From: Rhizobium aethiopicum
GTDB lineage: Bacteria; Pseudomonadota; Alphaproteobacteria; Rhizobiales; Rhizobiaceae
Assembly (NCBI RefSeq): GCF_900094625.1
Contig: NZ_FMAJ01000014.1
Location: forward strand, 1 to 64,000
Reading direction: 5' to 3'
Length of the DNA: 64,000 nucleotides
Position numbers and translations under genes: made by a program. Under the pieces are notes generated by a model. That model worked only from the letters and a program-made list of their open reading frames with translations. It did no database searches and was not told where the DNA came from. Each line of letters starts with the position of its first letter. Positions within the stretch are counted from its first letter, which is position 1. This document shows, piece by piece, positions 1 to 7,353 of the stretch.

Positions 1-2
1 CC

Positions 3-362
3 CGCATCGTTTCCTGGGCAACGGCGGGCGTCGATCCTTCGATCATGGGCACCGGCCCGATTCCGGCGTCGCGCAAGGCGCTCGAGAAGGCCGGCTGGTC
101 GGTCGGCGATCTCGATCTGGTCGAAGCCAACGAAGCCTTTGCGGCGCAGGCCTGCGCCGTCACCAAGGATCTCGGCTGGGATCCCTCGATCGTCAACGTC
201 AATGGCGGCGCGATTGCCATCGGCCATCCGATCGGCGCCTCCGGGGCGCGCGTTCTCAACACGCTGCTGTTCGAAATGAAGCGCCGCGGTGCGAAGAAGG
301 GCCTCGCCACCCTGTGCATCGGCGGCGGCATGGGCGTCGCCATGTGCTTTGAGGCGTTCTGA
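3..362 (+). CDS. Acetyl-CoA acetyltransferase (thiolase), C-terminal part
   Basis: The 5' end lies outside the window; the last 119 codons are present. The thiolase C-terminal domain is clear. NEAFAAQ is the substrate-loop motif. GHPIGASGAR carries the catalytic His, and CIGGGMGVAM carries the second catalytic Cys, the acid/base that activates CoA. Family members condense two acetyl-CoA to acetoacetyl-CoA, feeding polyhydroxybutyrate or ketone-body metabolism in the cytoplasm. PhaA-type enzymes in rhizobia usually have phaB directly downstream. No reductase follows here, so this may be a separate biosynthetic or degradative thiolase. The family is certain; the exact pathway is not. Confidence 0.93.
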   Translation, partial: RIVSWATAGVDPSIMGTGPIPASRKALEKAGWSVGDLDLVEANEAFAAQACAVTKDLGWDPSIVNVNGGAIAIGHPIGASGARVLNTLLFEMKRRGAKKGLATLCIGGGMGVAMCFEAF

Positions 363-571
363 ATAGCACAGTAGTCTGCGATCACAATAATCGCAAAACA
401 AAGACCAAAGCGGGTCGTGTCGACGAGTTCGATGCGGCCCCTTCTGCTTGGCCGTAGAGCCTTGCTACGACGCGCGCTGGCCGGTCGACAAACCGACTCC
501 GTTTGAGCCAACAGAATGCTTCAATCTAACCCGGAAAAGCTCTAGCGTGCGGCATGCCATATTTCTTGCAT

Positions 572-1459
572 CTACCGGATGCTCGACAAAACCTCGGAGA
601 TCACGGAGAATTTCGTGGCCTGCCAGCGTCTATAGTCGAGAACGAATCGCGCAGAAATCCAGCAATCCCCGCTCATTTGGGTAGCCTCCCATCCTAGTAA
701 TCCTTGATTTTGCGCCGCCGCCAGCAATCTGCTGGCATGACTGCGGGAAATGACATACTCGGCTGCGGTCAAACGTGCGGAGACATCGCCGACCCAGGTG
801 CGTTCACCTACGACCGGCGCCAGTGGCACACGCGACATGAGGTCGTGCAATATATTGCTTCCGGATTCGGACCTGACGAACAGCGTAATGCTTTCGGGCG
901 GCCTATACCAATCGGGATGATTAAACAGCCGACGGGCGATACGCGGCTGCGCGCGATACAGGATTGTCTCATCCGCTTCTGACCGCAAACATCGATCTCC
1001 CGCGTCCATGCCGTCCAAGGAACGAAGGTGCCCTTCGAACCACTGCCGGATCAAGGTTTCAGCATAGGCGCTCGCCTGTAACGGCTTGGCGCGCCGATCC
1101 GTCGTCTCCACCGGCTCGAACAATTTGTAATACGCCATCTCCTTCACATGTGCGACCGCGGTGTTATGGCTGGCGATGTGGTTCTCGACCAAAAACTTTG
1201 CTAGATTGGAGACGGTCAATGGCGGGCAGGACGGGTCAAGTTTCCGCTCAAAGTGCAATGCCAAAGCCGCTTGGCTGAGCAGCCACTTCTGCAGATCGGC
1301 CACATAACGCACTATTCTGGGCGCTCTGCGATGGATTGCCAGTAACTCGAGCGCGGAATCGCGCAGAGCTGCGGCAAAAGAAGCGTTCGCCATGAGATCT
1401 TCAACGCGGTAGCTACGGCAGCTGTTCTGCAATGAGACTGAACGTAAAGGTATCGACAT
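572..1459 (-). CDS. Hypothetical protein, possible winged-helix regulator
   Basis: This is a 295-residue protein that I do not recognise. Residues about 80-140 (SNLAKFLVENHIASHNTAVAHVKEM region) read like a helix-turn-helix with a following wing, as in MarR-like proteins. No membrane segment or signal peptide is visible. The first ATG has no obvious Shine-Dalgarno; an in-frame ATG at 1393 (MANASF...) behind GAAGAT is an equally good start and would give 273 residues. The gene stands alone, pointing towards the thiolase end. Its GC content seems lower than the neighbours', which suggests an accessory gene. A DNA-binding role is inference only. Confidence 0.55.
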   Translation of the reverse strand: MSIPLRSVSLQNSCRSYRVEDLMANASFAAALRDSALELLAIHRRAPRIVRYVADLQKWLLSQAALALHFERKLDPSCPPLTVSNLAKFLVENHIASHNTAVAHVKEMAYYKLFEPVETTDRRAKPLQASAYAETLIRQWFEGHLRSLDGMDAGDRCLRSEADETILYRAQPRIARRLFNHPDWYRPPESITLFVRSESGSNILHDLMSRVPLAPVVGERTWVGDVSARLTAAEYVISRSHASRLLAAAQNQGLLGWEATQMSGDCWISARFVLDYRRWQATKFSVISEVLSSIR

Positions 1460-1784
1460 TCTGAAACCGAAGTGTAAGCGATGTTAACTCGGGATAATGA
1501 AGAAAACAGCGAACGGACGAAAAGTCACTGCAGGAGCCAGTGATCGGTCGATTTTACCCAAGCTTGCGCAGAATTCGAACAGACTTTTATTTGTTATCGC
1601 CAGATGGTTGCTGCCAAGCTTTGATCGAGCATCCTGTTCTTCTGAAACAAGCGCTATCGGCCGGGTTCTTCAGGGCAGCCGAGTCTTGCAGATGATTCGG
1701 CTCGTCGCTGGGCGCGGCACCGTCGACGGGACCTGCGGGTGTCGCTCTCTGTTGCAAGGGATCGGCGCCTTCAGCCCCGCTGCC
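1460..1784. other. Intergenic region, no gene seen
   Basis: This 325-bp gap lies between the start of the regulator-like gene and the end of nhaA. It contains a plus-strand open frame that simply runs on antisense into nhaA, with no ribosome binding site or recognisable product. I saw no hairpin terminator or clear operator here. Confidence 0.5.
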
Positions 1785-2966
1785 TCACAATCGCCTCTTG
1801 AACGTTGCGAGGAGCGCCGCGCCGACCATGCCGGACAGCAGAGACCCCAGCAGGATGCCCATCTTCACATGGTCTTGGATGGTGGGATCGTCAAATGCAA
1901 GCAGCCCGATGAAAAGGCTCATGGTGAAGCCTATGCCGCAGAGGACGGCAACACCGGTCATTTGCCCCCAGCTCGCCTTTGCGGGGAGGTCGGCGAGGCC
2001 GAGTTTGACGAGCAGGAAGACCGTGCCGAGGACGCCGACCAGTTTTCCAAGCAGCAGACCTGCTGCCACGCCGAGTGTCAGTGGTTCTGTCAGCGTGGCT
2101 GCGGAGACGCCGGAGAAGGAGACGCCGGCATTGGCGAAGCCGAAGACCGGAACGACGACGAATGCGACGGGCTTGTGCAGGATGTGCTCGAGATGGTGCA
2201 ACGGCGACTGGTCGTGGCTTGCCTCGCGTGTTCCCGGCGTCATCTTCAGCGGAATGGTAAGAGCAAGAAGAACGCCGGCCAGCGTCGCGTGGATACCGGA
2301 TGCGAAGACGAGCACCCAGAGAACGGCGCCGAGCAGCAGATATGGCCAGAGCTTCAAAATCTTATTGCGATTCATGCCATAGAGCGCCGCCAGCACCGCC
2401 GCGGCCCCTGCAAGCGCCAGGAGATTGAGATCATTCGTGTAGAACAGCGCAATGACCACGACGGCCCCCAGGTCATCGATGATCGCGAGTGCCGCCAGGA
2501 AGATCTTCAACGACGCAGGCACGCGCGGACCGAACAGCGAGATGACGCCCAGGGCGAACGCGATGTCCGTCGCGGTCGGAATCGCCCAGCCACGCAGCGC
2601 GGCCGGGTTTTCCCAGTTGAACAAGATGTAGAAGAGAGCAGGGAAGACCATGCCTCCCAGTGCCGCCGCGCCCGGAAGAATACGGCGGCTCCAGCTGGAG
2701 AGCTGGCCGTCCAGCATTTCGCGCTTGATCTCGAGCCCGACGAGGAGAAAGAACAGCGCCATCAGCGCGTCATTGATCCAGTGCAGCAGGCTGAGCGGCC
2801 CCAGATAGACGTGAAGGGCGTGGAAGTAACCTTCTGCAAGCGGTGAGTTCGCCGTCACGATGGCAGCGAAGGCCACCGCCATCAGGATGAGGCCGCCTGA
2901 AGCTCCGCTGTCGAGGAACTGGCGAAGGGTGGATCGGATGAGACCTGGAGAGATAGGCGACGACAC
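1785..2966 (-). CDS. nhaA: Na+/H+ antiporter NhaA
   Basis: This inner-membrane electrogenic Na+/H+ exchanger, 393 residues, uses proton influx to expel Na+ and control cytoplasmic pH; the length is normal for the family. About 11-12 hydrophobic segments are visible. The signature LVGLEIKREML comes after TM2. ATDIAFALG is in the TM4 region with the conserved Asp, and AIIDDLGAVVVIALFY has the paired Asp residues that bind Na+/H+ in TM5. The C-terminal half holds GIGFTMSLFI. The gene is monocistronic and divergent from the bufferin cluster, with 331 bp between them. The function is well supported by family knowledge; regulation is not evident. Confidence 0.96.
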   Translation of the reverse strand: MSSPISPGLIRSTLRQFLDSGASGGLILMAVAFAAIVTANSPLAEGYFHALHVYLGPLSLLHWINDALMALFFLLVGLEIKREMLDGQLSSWSRRILPGAAALGGMVFPALFYILFNWENPAALRGWAIPTATDIAFALGVISLFGPRVPASLKIFLAALAIIDDLGAVVVIALFYTNDLNLLALAGAAAVLAALYGMNRNKILKLWPYLLLGAVLWVLVFASGIHATLAGVLLALTIPLKMTPGTREASHDQSPLHHLEHILHKPVAFVVVPVFGFANAGVSFSGVSAATLTEPLTLGVAAGLLLGKLVGVLGTVFLLVKLGLADLPAKASWGQMTGVAVLCGIGFTMSLFIGLLAFDDPTIQDHVKMGILLGSLLSGMVGAALLATFKRRL

Positions 2967-3216
2967 CAGTCAGCGCTCCCTGTGTTTTGGAAGGTTGATC
3001 TTCAGTCTCCGTCGATTTCGGGAAAGCCCGCGGCGCACGCAGCACACGCCATCGCGCGCAAGATAAAGGGGTCACGTCGCCATTTCCAGCGAAATCGACC
3101 TACCCCCGGTGGGGATACATCAGCAATTTTTCTTCCGCCTTGCAGCAGATCGCGCCGGTTTATTGACGCCGTGGGCGCCTGAGAACGCCGATCACCAATT
3201 CGTGTTCGTCATGCCT

Positions 3217-3242
3217 GTAACAAACGGGATTGCTGGCTCGAA
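3217..3242 (+). promoter_or_regulatory. Putative ECF sigma-F type promoter (GTAACA-N16-CGAA)
   Basis: GTAACA at 3217-3222 is followed by exactly 16 nt and then CGAA at 3239-3242, 56 bp before the bufA start. From memory, the Caulobacter crescentus sigma-F (heavy-metal stress ECF factor) consensus is GTAACC-N16-CGAA and drives the homologous DUF2282/DUF692 operon there. The match, spacing and placement are seen directly. The sigma factor that uses it is inferred, and no sigF/nrsF pair lies in this window. Confidence 0.6.
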
Positions 3243-3297
3243 GGAAGGACTACGCGGCCGATGACCGGTACGCGGACCTTTCAAGAGGAGACCATCT

Positions 3298-3585
3298 ATG
3301 AACCGTTCCACTCTGACCCTTGCCCTCGCAGGCTCGCTAGCCACCGCCCTTTCATCCGCTGCCTTCGCCGCACCGCTGCCGGCGGAGAAAATGGTGGGTA
3401 ACGAGAAATGCTATGGCATCGCGCTCAAGGGTCAAAATGATTGTGCCGCCGGTGCCGGCACGACCTGCGCAGGGACATCGACCATGGATTATCAGGGAAA
3501 TGCCTGGAAGGCCGTCCCAGCCGGCACCTGCACCAGCATGAACGTCAACGGGCACATGGGTAAGCTCGAGCCGACCAAAGGCTGA
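3298..3585 (+). CDS. bufA1: Bufferin precursor peptide (DUF2282, BufA1-like)
   Basis: This is a 95-residue secreted RiPP precursor. It has a Sec-type signal peptide (MNRSTLTLAL... with AFA|AP cleavage near residue 24). Four cysteines lie in the conserved positions: C38 in KCYG, C49 in DCAAG, C57 in TTCAGTS and C78 in GTC. In bufferins, a multinuclear iron oxidase (MNIO) with a DUF2063 partner modifies core cysteines to sulfur heterocycles, giving a periplasmic copper-binding peptide that protects against Cu stress. A strong Shine-Dalgarno (AGAGGAGA) precedes the ATG. It is the first gene of a four-gene operon with bufB, bufC and doxX. The family assignment is strong; metal specificity is inferred from known homologues. 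Confidence 0.9.
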   Translation: MNRSTLTLALAGSLATALSSAAFAAPLPAEKMVGNEKCYGIALKGQNDCAAGAGTTCAGTSTMDYQGNAWKAVPAGTCTSMNVNGHMGKLEPTKG

Positions 3586-3651
3586 CCCGAATGCGGGGGC
3601 CCGCCGATGCCCGGGCCTCCGCAGTTTTCTGGCCAAACCGGGAGAAATGCG

Positions 3652-4539
3652 ATGACCGCTTCAGCAACCCAACCCCTCCTCCTGCCGGCGCGGGCCGGCC
3701 TGGGCCTCAAGCCCGAGCATTACGAGACTATTCTGGCCGATCTGCCGGATGTCGGCTTCTTTGAGGTGCACGCCGAAAACTATATGGGCGCAGGCGGGCC
3801 GCCGCATCGCTATCTCCAAGCCATCACGGAACACTATCCGCTTTCGCTGCACGGCGTCGGCTTATCGATCGGCGCGGCGCGTGGGCTCGACAAGGCACAT
3901 CTGAAGCGGCTTCGCAGCTTGCTCGACCGCTACCGCCCGCAGAGTTTTTCCGAACATCTGGCCTGGTCGACGCATGACACGGGATTTCTCAACGACTTGT
4001 TGCCGCTGCCCTATACGGAAGAAACGCTGGCGCGCGTCGTCGACCATGTCGATGAAACGCAACAGGCGCTAGGGCGGCAATTGCTGCTGGAAAATCCTTC
4101 TACCTATATACTGTTCGCAGAGAGTACGATTGATGAAGTGGATTTTCTGGCGACGATCGCTGAGCGGACGGGCTGTGGCCTTCTGCTCGACGTCAACAAT
4201 GTGATGGTCTCGGCGGTAAACCACCGGCTCGATGCCGCCACCTATATAGATCGTTTTCCGGCCGAGTTCGTCGGCGAGATTCACCTTGCCGGTTACGACG
4301 AAACCGTCGACCCCGCCGGCGACCGGCTGCTGATCGATGCGCACGCGACGGCGGTGAAGAGCGACGTGTTGGCGCTCTACAGGCATACCCTCGCGCGCAC
4401 CGGGGCACTTCCGACGCTGATTGAGTGGGACAACAATGTTCCTGATTTCGCCACGCTGTATTCAGAGGCGAAACGCGCGGATGCGATACTCGCCGCCGAA
4501 ACGCTTCGCCGCAGCGGACGCGGGATCCGGGCGGCATGA
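3652..4539 (+). CDS. bufB1: MNIO-family peptide-modifying oxidase (DUF692, BufB)
   Basis: This is a 295-residue TIM-barrel multinuclear non-haem iron oxidase that modifies cysteines of the bufferin precursor in the cytoplasm. The ligand-bearing motifs of the family are all present in order: FFEVHAENY, LSLHGVGLS, SEHLAW, LLENPS, LLLDVNN, IHLAGY and LIEWDNN. The start chosen is the ATG behind CCGGGAGAAATGCG. A longer reading frame from 3607 has no ribosome site. The gene lies 66 bp after bufA, and its stop overlaps the bufC start (ATGA), indicating translational coupling with its partner protein. Homologues act on DUF2282 peptides, which matches the upstream gene. Confidence 0.93.
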   Translation: MTASATQPLLLPARAGLGLKPEHYETILADLPDVGFFEVHAENYMGAGGPPHRYLQAITEHYPLSLHGVGLSIGAARGLDKAHLKRLRSLLDRYRPQSFSEHLAWSTHDTGFLNDLLPLPYTEETLARVVDHVDETQQALGRQLLLENPSTYILFAESTIDEVDFLATIAERTGCGLLLDVNNVMVSAVNHRLDAATYIDRFPAEFVGEIHLAGYDETVDPAGDRLLIDAHATAVKSDVLALYRHTLARTGALPTLIEWDNNVPDFATLYSEAKRADAILAAETLRRSGRGIRAA

Positions 4540-5300
4540 CGATGGATTTCGCAACCAGCCAAAGCGCCTTCGCCGATGCGTTGCTCGATGCCGACCGGCC
4601 GGTGCCGGACGGCATCGTCAACGTAGGAGGCAGGCCCGACCCGGCGCGGTTTGCCGTATACCGCAACAATGTGTTCGTCGGACTGACAAAGGCATTGGCG
4701 CAACGCTTTCCGGTGACGGAGAGGCTCGTCGGCTCGGAGTTCTTTGTGGCCATGGCGCGAGCCTACGCCCAGGGTCATCAGCCGGCCTCGCCGCTGATCA
4801 TGAAATATGGCGACGGATTTCCGGATTTCGTCGCAGATTTTGAACCCGCAAGGGCGCTTGCTTATCTGCCCGATGTCGCCCGACTCGAGGCGGCCTGGAC
4901 AGACGCTTACCACGCCGCCGACTGCGAACCTCTCGATCTTGCGGCACTCGGAGCCGTGGCGCCCGAGATGCTTTCCGACCTGCGGCTCGTCCGACATCCC
5001 TCAGCGCACCTGATCCGGTCGAGATTCCCGATTGGTTCGATCTGGAGCGCACATCAAGAGGAAGTGGTTTCGCCGGTCTCGGACTGGGGCGGGCAAGCTG
5101 TCCTGGTCCTGCGACCGGAGATGTCGGTTAATGTTCATGTCCTGCCGCCTCAGGACGCGGTCTTTGCGGCCTCATTGTTCAACGCCGCCACCCTTGGCGA
5201 GGCGGCAGACGCGGCATTTGCCGCTGCCCCCGAATTCGATTTTGGAACGGCTCTGGTCGGCCTTGCCGGTCTCGGCGCGTTTATAGCCTTTCAACGGTAA
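4536..5300 (+). CDS. bufC1: BufC partner protein (DUF2063)
   Basis: This 254-residue protein has an N-terminal DUF2063 domain, recognisable from RFAVYRNNVFVGL near residue 40, and a C-terminal all-beta or mixed domain. DUF2063 proteins accompany MNIO enzymes. In characterised systems they recruit the precursor peptide to the oxidase through an RRE-like fold. The ATG at 4536 overlaps the bufB stop; an ATG two codons later is an alternative. No signal peptide or membrane segment is seen, so it should be cytoplasmic with BufB. The role follows from family context, not from catalytic residues. Confidence 0.88.
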   Translation: MTMDFATSQSAFADALLDADRPVPDGIVNVGGRPDPARFAVYRNNVFVGLTKALAQRFPVTERLVGSEFFVAMARAYAQGHQPASPLIMKYGDGFPDFVADFEPARALAYLPDVARLEAAWTDAYHAADCEPLDLAALGAVAPEMLSDLRLVRHPSAHLIRSRFPIGSIWSAHQEEVVSPVSDWGGQAVLVLRPEMSVNVHVLPPQDAVFAASLFNAATLGEAADAAFAAAPEFDFGTALVGLAGLGAFIAFQR

Positions 5301-5314
5301 AAAGGAAACTTCAC

Positions 5315-5812
5315 ATGAAAACCGACGTGGCCCCTTCGCGCGGCTTTGGTTCTGCCGCTGCCTCCCTCGTCACACGTGCTGAAGGCCTGCTCGCCTCCGT
5401 TCCCAAGTCGCTGCCGCTGCTGGCACTGCGTTTTGCGCTGGCTATCCCATTCTTCAAGTCGGGGCTGACAAAGTGGGACGGTTTCCTGACGCTTTCATCG
5501 GGCGCAAGATATCTTTTCGAGCAGGAGTTCAAGCTTCATATCTTCGGCAGCGTAGTTGCCTACCCGTTTCCCCTGGCAATGGCGACGGCGGCCGGAATCG
5601 GAGAATTGGTCCTGCCAATTCTGTTGATCCTCGGCTTGGCCACACGCTTTGCTGCTCTCGGTCTGCTGCTGATGACGGCGATTATCCAGATCACCATCCC
5701 GGATGGCTGGGCCAACTTTCACCTGCCCTGGGCGGCGATGGCGCTGGCATTGGTCGTGTTCGGCGGAGGCAGGATCGCGGTTGATCCGTTTGTGATGCCG
5801 CGCCGCAAATGA
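5315..5812 (+). CDS. DoxX-family membrane protein
   Basis: This 165-residue integral membrane protein has four hydrophobic segments (about residues 28-45, 68-88, 95-115 and 122-142). It shows the DoxX features FALAIPFFKSGLTKW and an internal region rich in G/L around the third helix. DoxX proteins are frequent last genes of bufferin operons; their exact role is unknown, with possible links to quinone or thiol redox. It starts 14 bp after bufC behind AAAAGGAAAC, so it is very likely cotranscribed. Any supply of electrons to bufferin maturation or copper handling is inference. Confidence 0.88.
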   Translation: MKTDVAPSRGFGSAAASLVTRAEGLLASVPKSLPLLALRFALAIPFFKSGLTKWDGFLTLSSGARYLFEQEFKLHIFGSVVAYPFPLAMATAAGIGELVLPILLILGLATRFAALGLLLMTAIIQITIPDGWANFHLPWAAMALALVVFGGGRIAVDPFVMPRRK

Positions 5813-5941
5813 CCTTGGGATCTCAGCCAGTGGGCATTCGCGCCTTGCCTGCTCACCCCAGAGGACGGCCGATTGGGCCGGACATCGTTCTGGCACCCTC
5901 AGTGATTTCCCGAAGGAAGGAAAAGACTGCCCCGACAGCCG

Positions 5942-6649
5942 TCAAAGATAGAAGCCGGGTGGCGGCACCGGCATGTCTGGAGGCGCCACGACCTGGACTC
6001 GATCATCCACCCGCTTCACTCCGAGCGTATTTTCTGCAGCCACGTGCAGGGCCGTCTTTTCCCGCGAGTCCAGCACTCGGCCTTCCAGCGTGACCACGCC
6101 ATCGGCGACGTGCAGAGTCACGGAATCTCCCCATTTTTGACGAGCGAGTTCCGCCTCCAGCGCACTTTGGATATCGCTATCCGTTCGTGCGGCGCATTGG
6201 CTGGCAAGCTCGCGGACGAGTGCGGCCATGACGTCGAAGCGCGTGACGATACCGATGAGCTGGTTGCCTTCGACCACCGGAAGACGCTTCACGTTCTTTT
6301 CCGCCATCAGCTTGGCGGCAGTTTCGATGGATGCATCCGGCTGCACGGTCACCGCCGGGGAAGACATTATTTCTCCGACGTCGTTTCCGAAGTTTTTCGC
6401 GTACTCCTCGGCCAGCTCGCCGCGGGAAGCGAAGAAATCTCGCCACAGGCTGTGGGGAGCTTGCGTGTGGATTTCGCCGCGTCGCAAGAAGTCGCTTTCG
6501 CTGATGATGCCAAGCAGGTCGCCGGATTGATCGACGACCGGTAACCCGCTGATGTGGCGATTGACCATAGCATTGGCAGCCTCCCAGATCTTTGCCTTCG
6601 GCCCGATCGTCGTCGGATTGGGAGTCATGATTGATCGAATTTGTAGCAT
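5942..6649 (-). CDS. CBS-domain pair plus BON-domain protein
   Basis: This 235-residue soluble protein has two CBS motifs (residues about 8-60 and 90-148, with MTPNPTTI, GLPVVD, MSSPAVTV and RLPVVEG). A BON domain follows at about 155-225 (SVTLHVADGVVTLEGRV, VKRVDDRVQVV). CBS pairs bind adenine nucleotides. The BON module usually binds phospholipid or other proteins at the envelope. Such CBS-BON proteins often belong to low-oxygen stress regulons. A perfect FixK/FNR palindrome sits 54-67 bp upstream, and the Shine-Dalgarno CAGGAG precedes the ATG. The direct target is unknown. Confidence 0.88.
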   Translation of the reverse strand: MLQIRSIMTPNPTTIGPKAKIWEAANAMVNRHISGLPVVDQSGDLLGIISESDFLRRGEIHTQAPHSLWRDFFASRGELAEEYAKNFGNDVGEIMSSPAVTVQPDASIETAAKLMAEKNVKRLPVVEGNQLIGIVTRFDVMAALVRELASQCAARTDSDIQSALEAELARQKWGDSVTLHVADGVVTLEGRVLDSREKTALHVAAENTLGVKRVDDRVQVVAPPDMPVPPPGFYL

Positions 6650-6702
6650 CTTCCGAGCTCCTGAAACTGAAGGCAGGATAAAGCCTCTGCAACGTCATTT
6701 CC

Positions 6703-6716
6703 TTGATCGCCGTCAA
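6703..6716. promoter_or_regulatory. FNR/FixK-type anaerobox (TTGA-N6-TCAA)
   Basis: TTGATCGCCGTCAA matches the core TTGA-N6-TCAA of FNR/FixK sites exactly. Its centre lies about 60 bp before the CBS-BON start codon. A TATCCT hexamer sits on the minus strand at about 6675-6680, where a -10 box would be if the site is centred at -41.5. This geometry fits a class II FixK-activated promoter. The motif and spacing are seen; activation by low oxygen is inference. Confidence 0.65.
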
Positions 6717-6719
6717 TGG

Positions 6720-7200
6720 ACGTCGACAGCAGGACTGTCCGGGGTCACTTCAGCGACCTGCGAATCCGCGTAGTGAAAAGCGAACAGGACCGCGGCAGTC
6801 ACTGCAAGCCAACGGAATTGCGCCCAGACGATGAAAAGCCGGCGCCGCGATAGATTACAGCTTGTGCCATCGTAATGAAATGCGTGTTGGTGCCGCGAGC
6901 ATGATCGGCTGTGTTGCCTCGGACGTGCTCTCGCGCGGCGTGGGTGGCGCCCGAGAGTCTGCAGCGGCATCAGCACCAGGCCGACTTGTGGCAATTGTTG
7001 CGAGCGCGACGCCTATGGCCGCTGTCGCCAGGAGATGGAGTGCCGCTCCCGCAATGAAAAGGCCCAGTGACCCCAATCGACACCTGAAGCAGGCCTCCGC
7101 CAATGTGAAGGCCGGCTGTCACGAAAACGACCAGCCACATAGGCGAGCCTGCTTCCTGGGGAGGGGTGCCGGCGGCAGGTAACAGCGGCGCGGCGCCGCT
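6720..7200 (-). pseudogene. Degenerate NnrS-like membrane protein remnant
   Basis: No intact gene covers this stretch, but the minus strand read with frame changes gives a coherent NnrS-like C-terminal half. One frame gives SPMWLVVFVTAGLH then GGGLLQV (about 7146-7080). Another gives FIAGAALHLLATAAIGVALAT (about 7060-6990). A third gives a late hydrophobic stretch RWLAVTAAVLFAFHYADSQV (about 6805-6745). The ALH-L---AIG---LA--TR pattern resembles the NnrS signature AALHALTVGAIG. At least two frameshifts are needed and the N-terminal half is missing. NnrS is a haem/copper membrane protein of the nitric-oxide response. The assignment is tentative. Confidence 0.45.
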
Positions 7201-7353
7201 CGAGGCCGTCGCAGCGGCTATAGTTTAGCCGATTCGACGAGGCCGACCGTGACGGACGTCAATCTGGAACGATCCCAGAGCTATCAGGCCTCTGCAAGGC
7301 TGAGCGCGGGTGGGCATGACGCAAGGACTGCACACGCTGCCTCCGCCGAGAGT

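Noticed and set aside
1497..2846. 449-codon plus-strand open frame
   Set aside because: It runs antisense to nhaA and translates to a charged, Gln/Arg-rich sequence without domains, typical of a GC-rich shadow frame.
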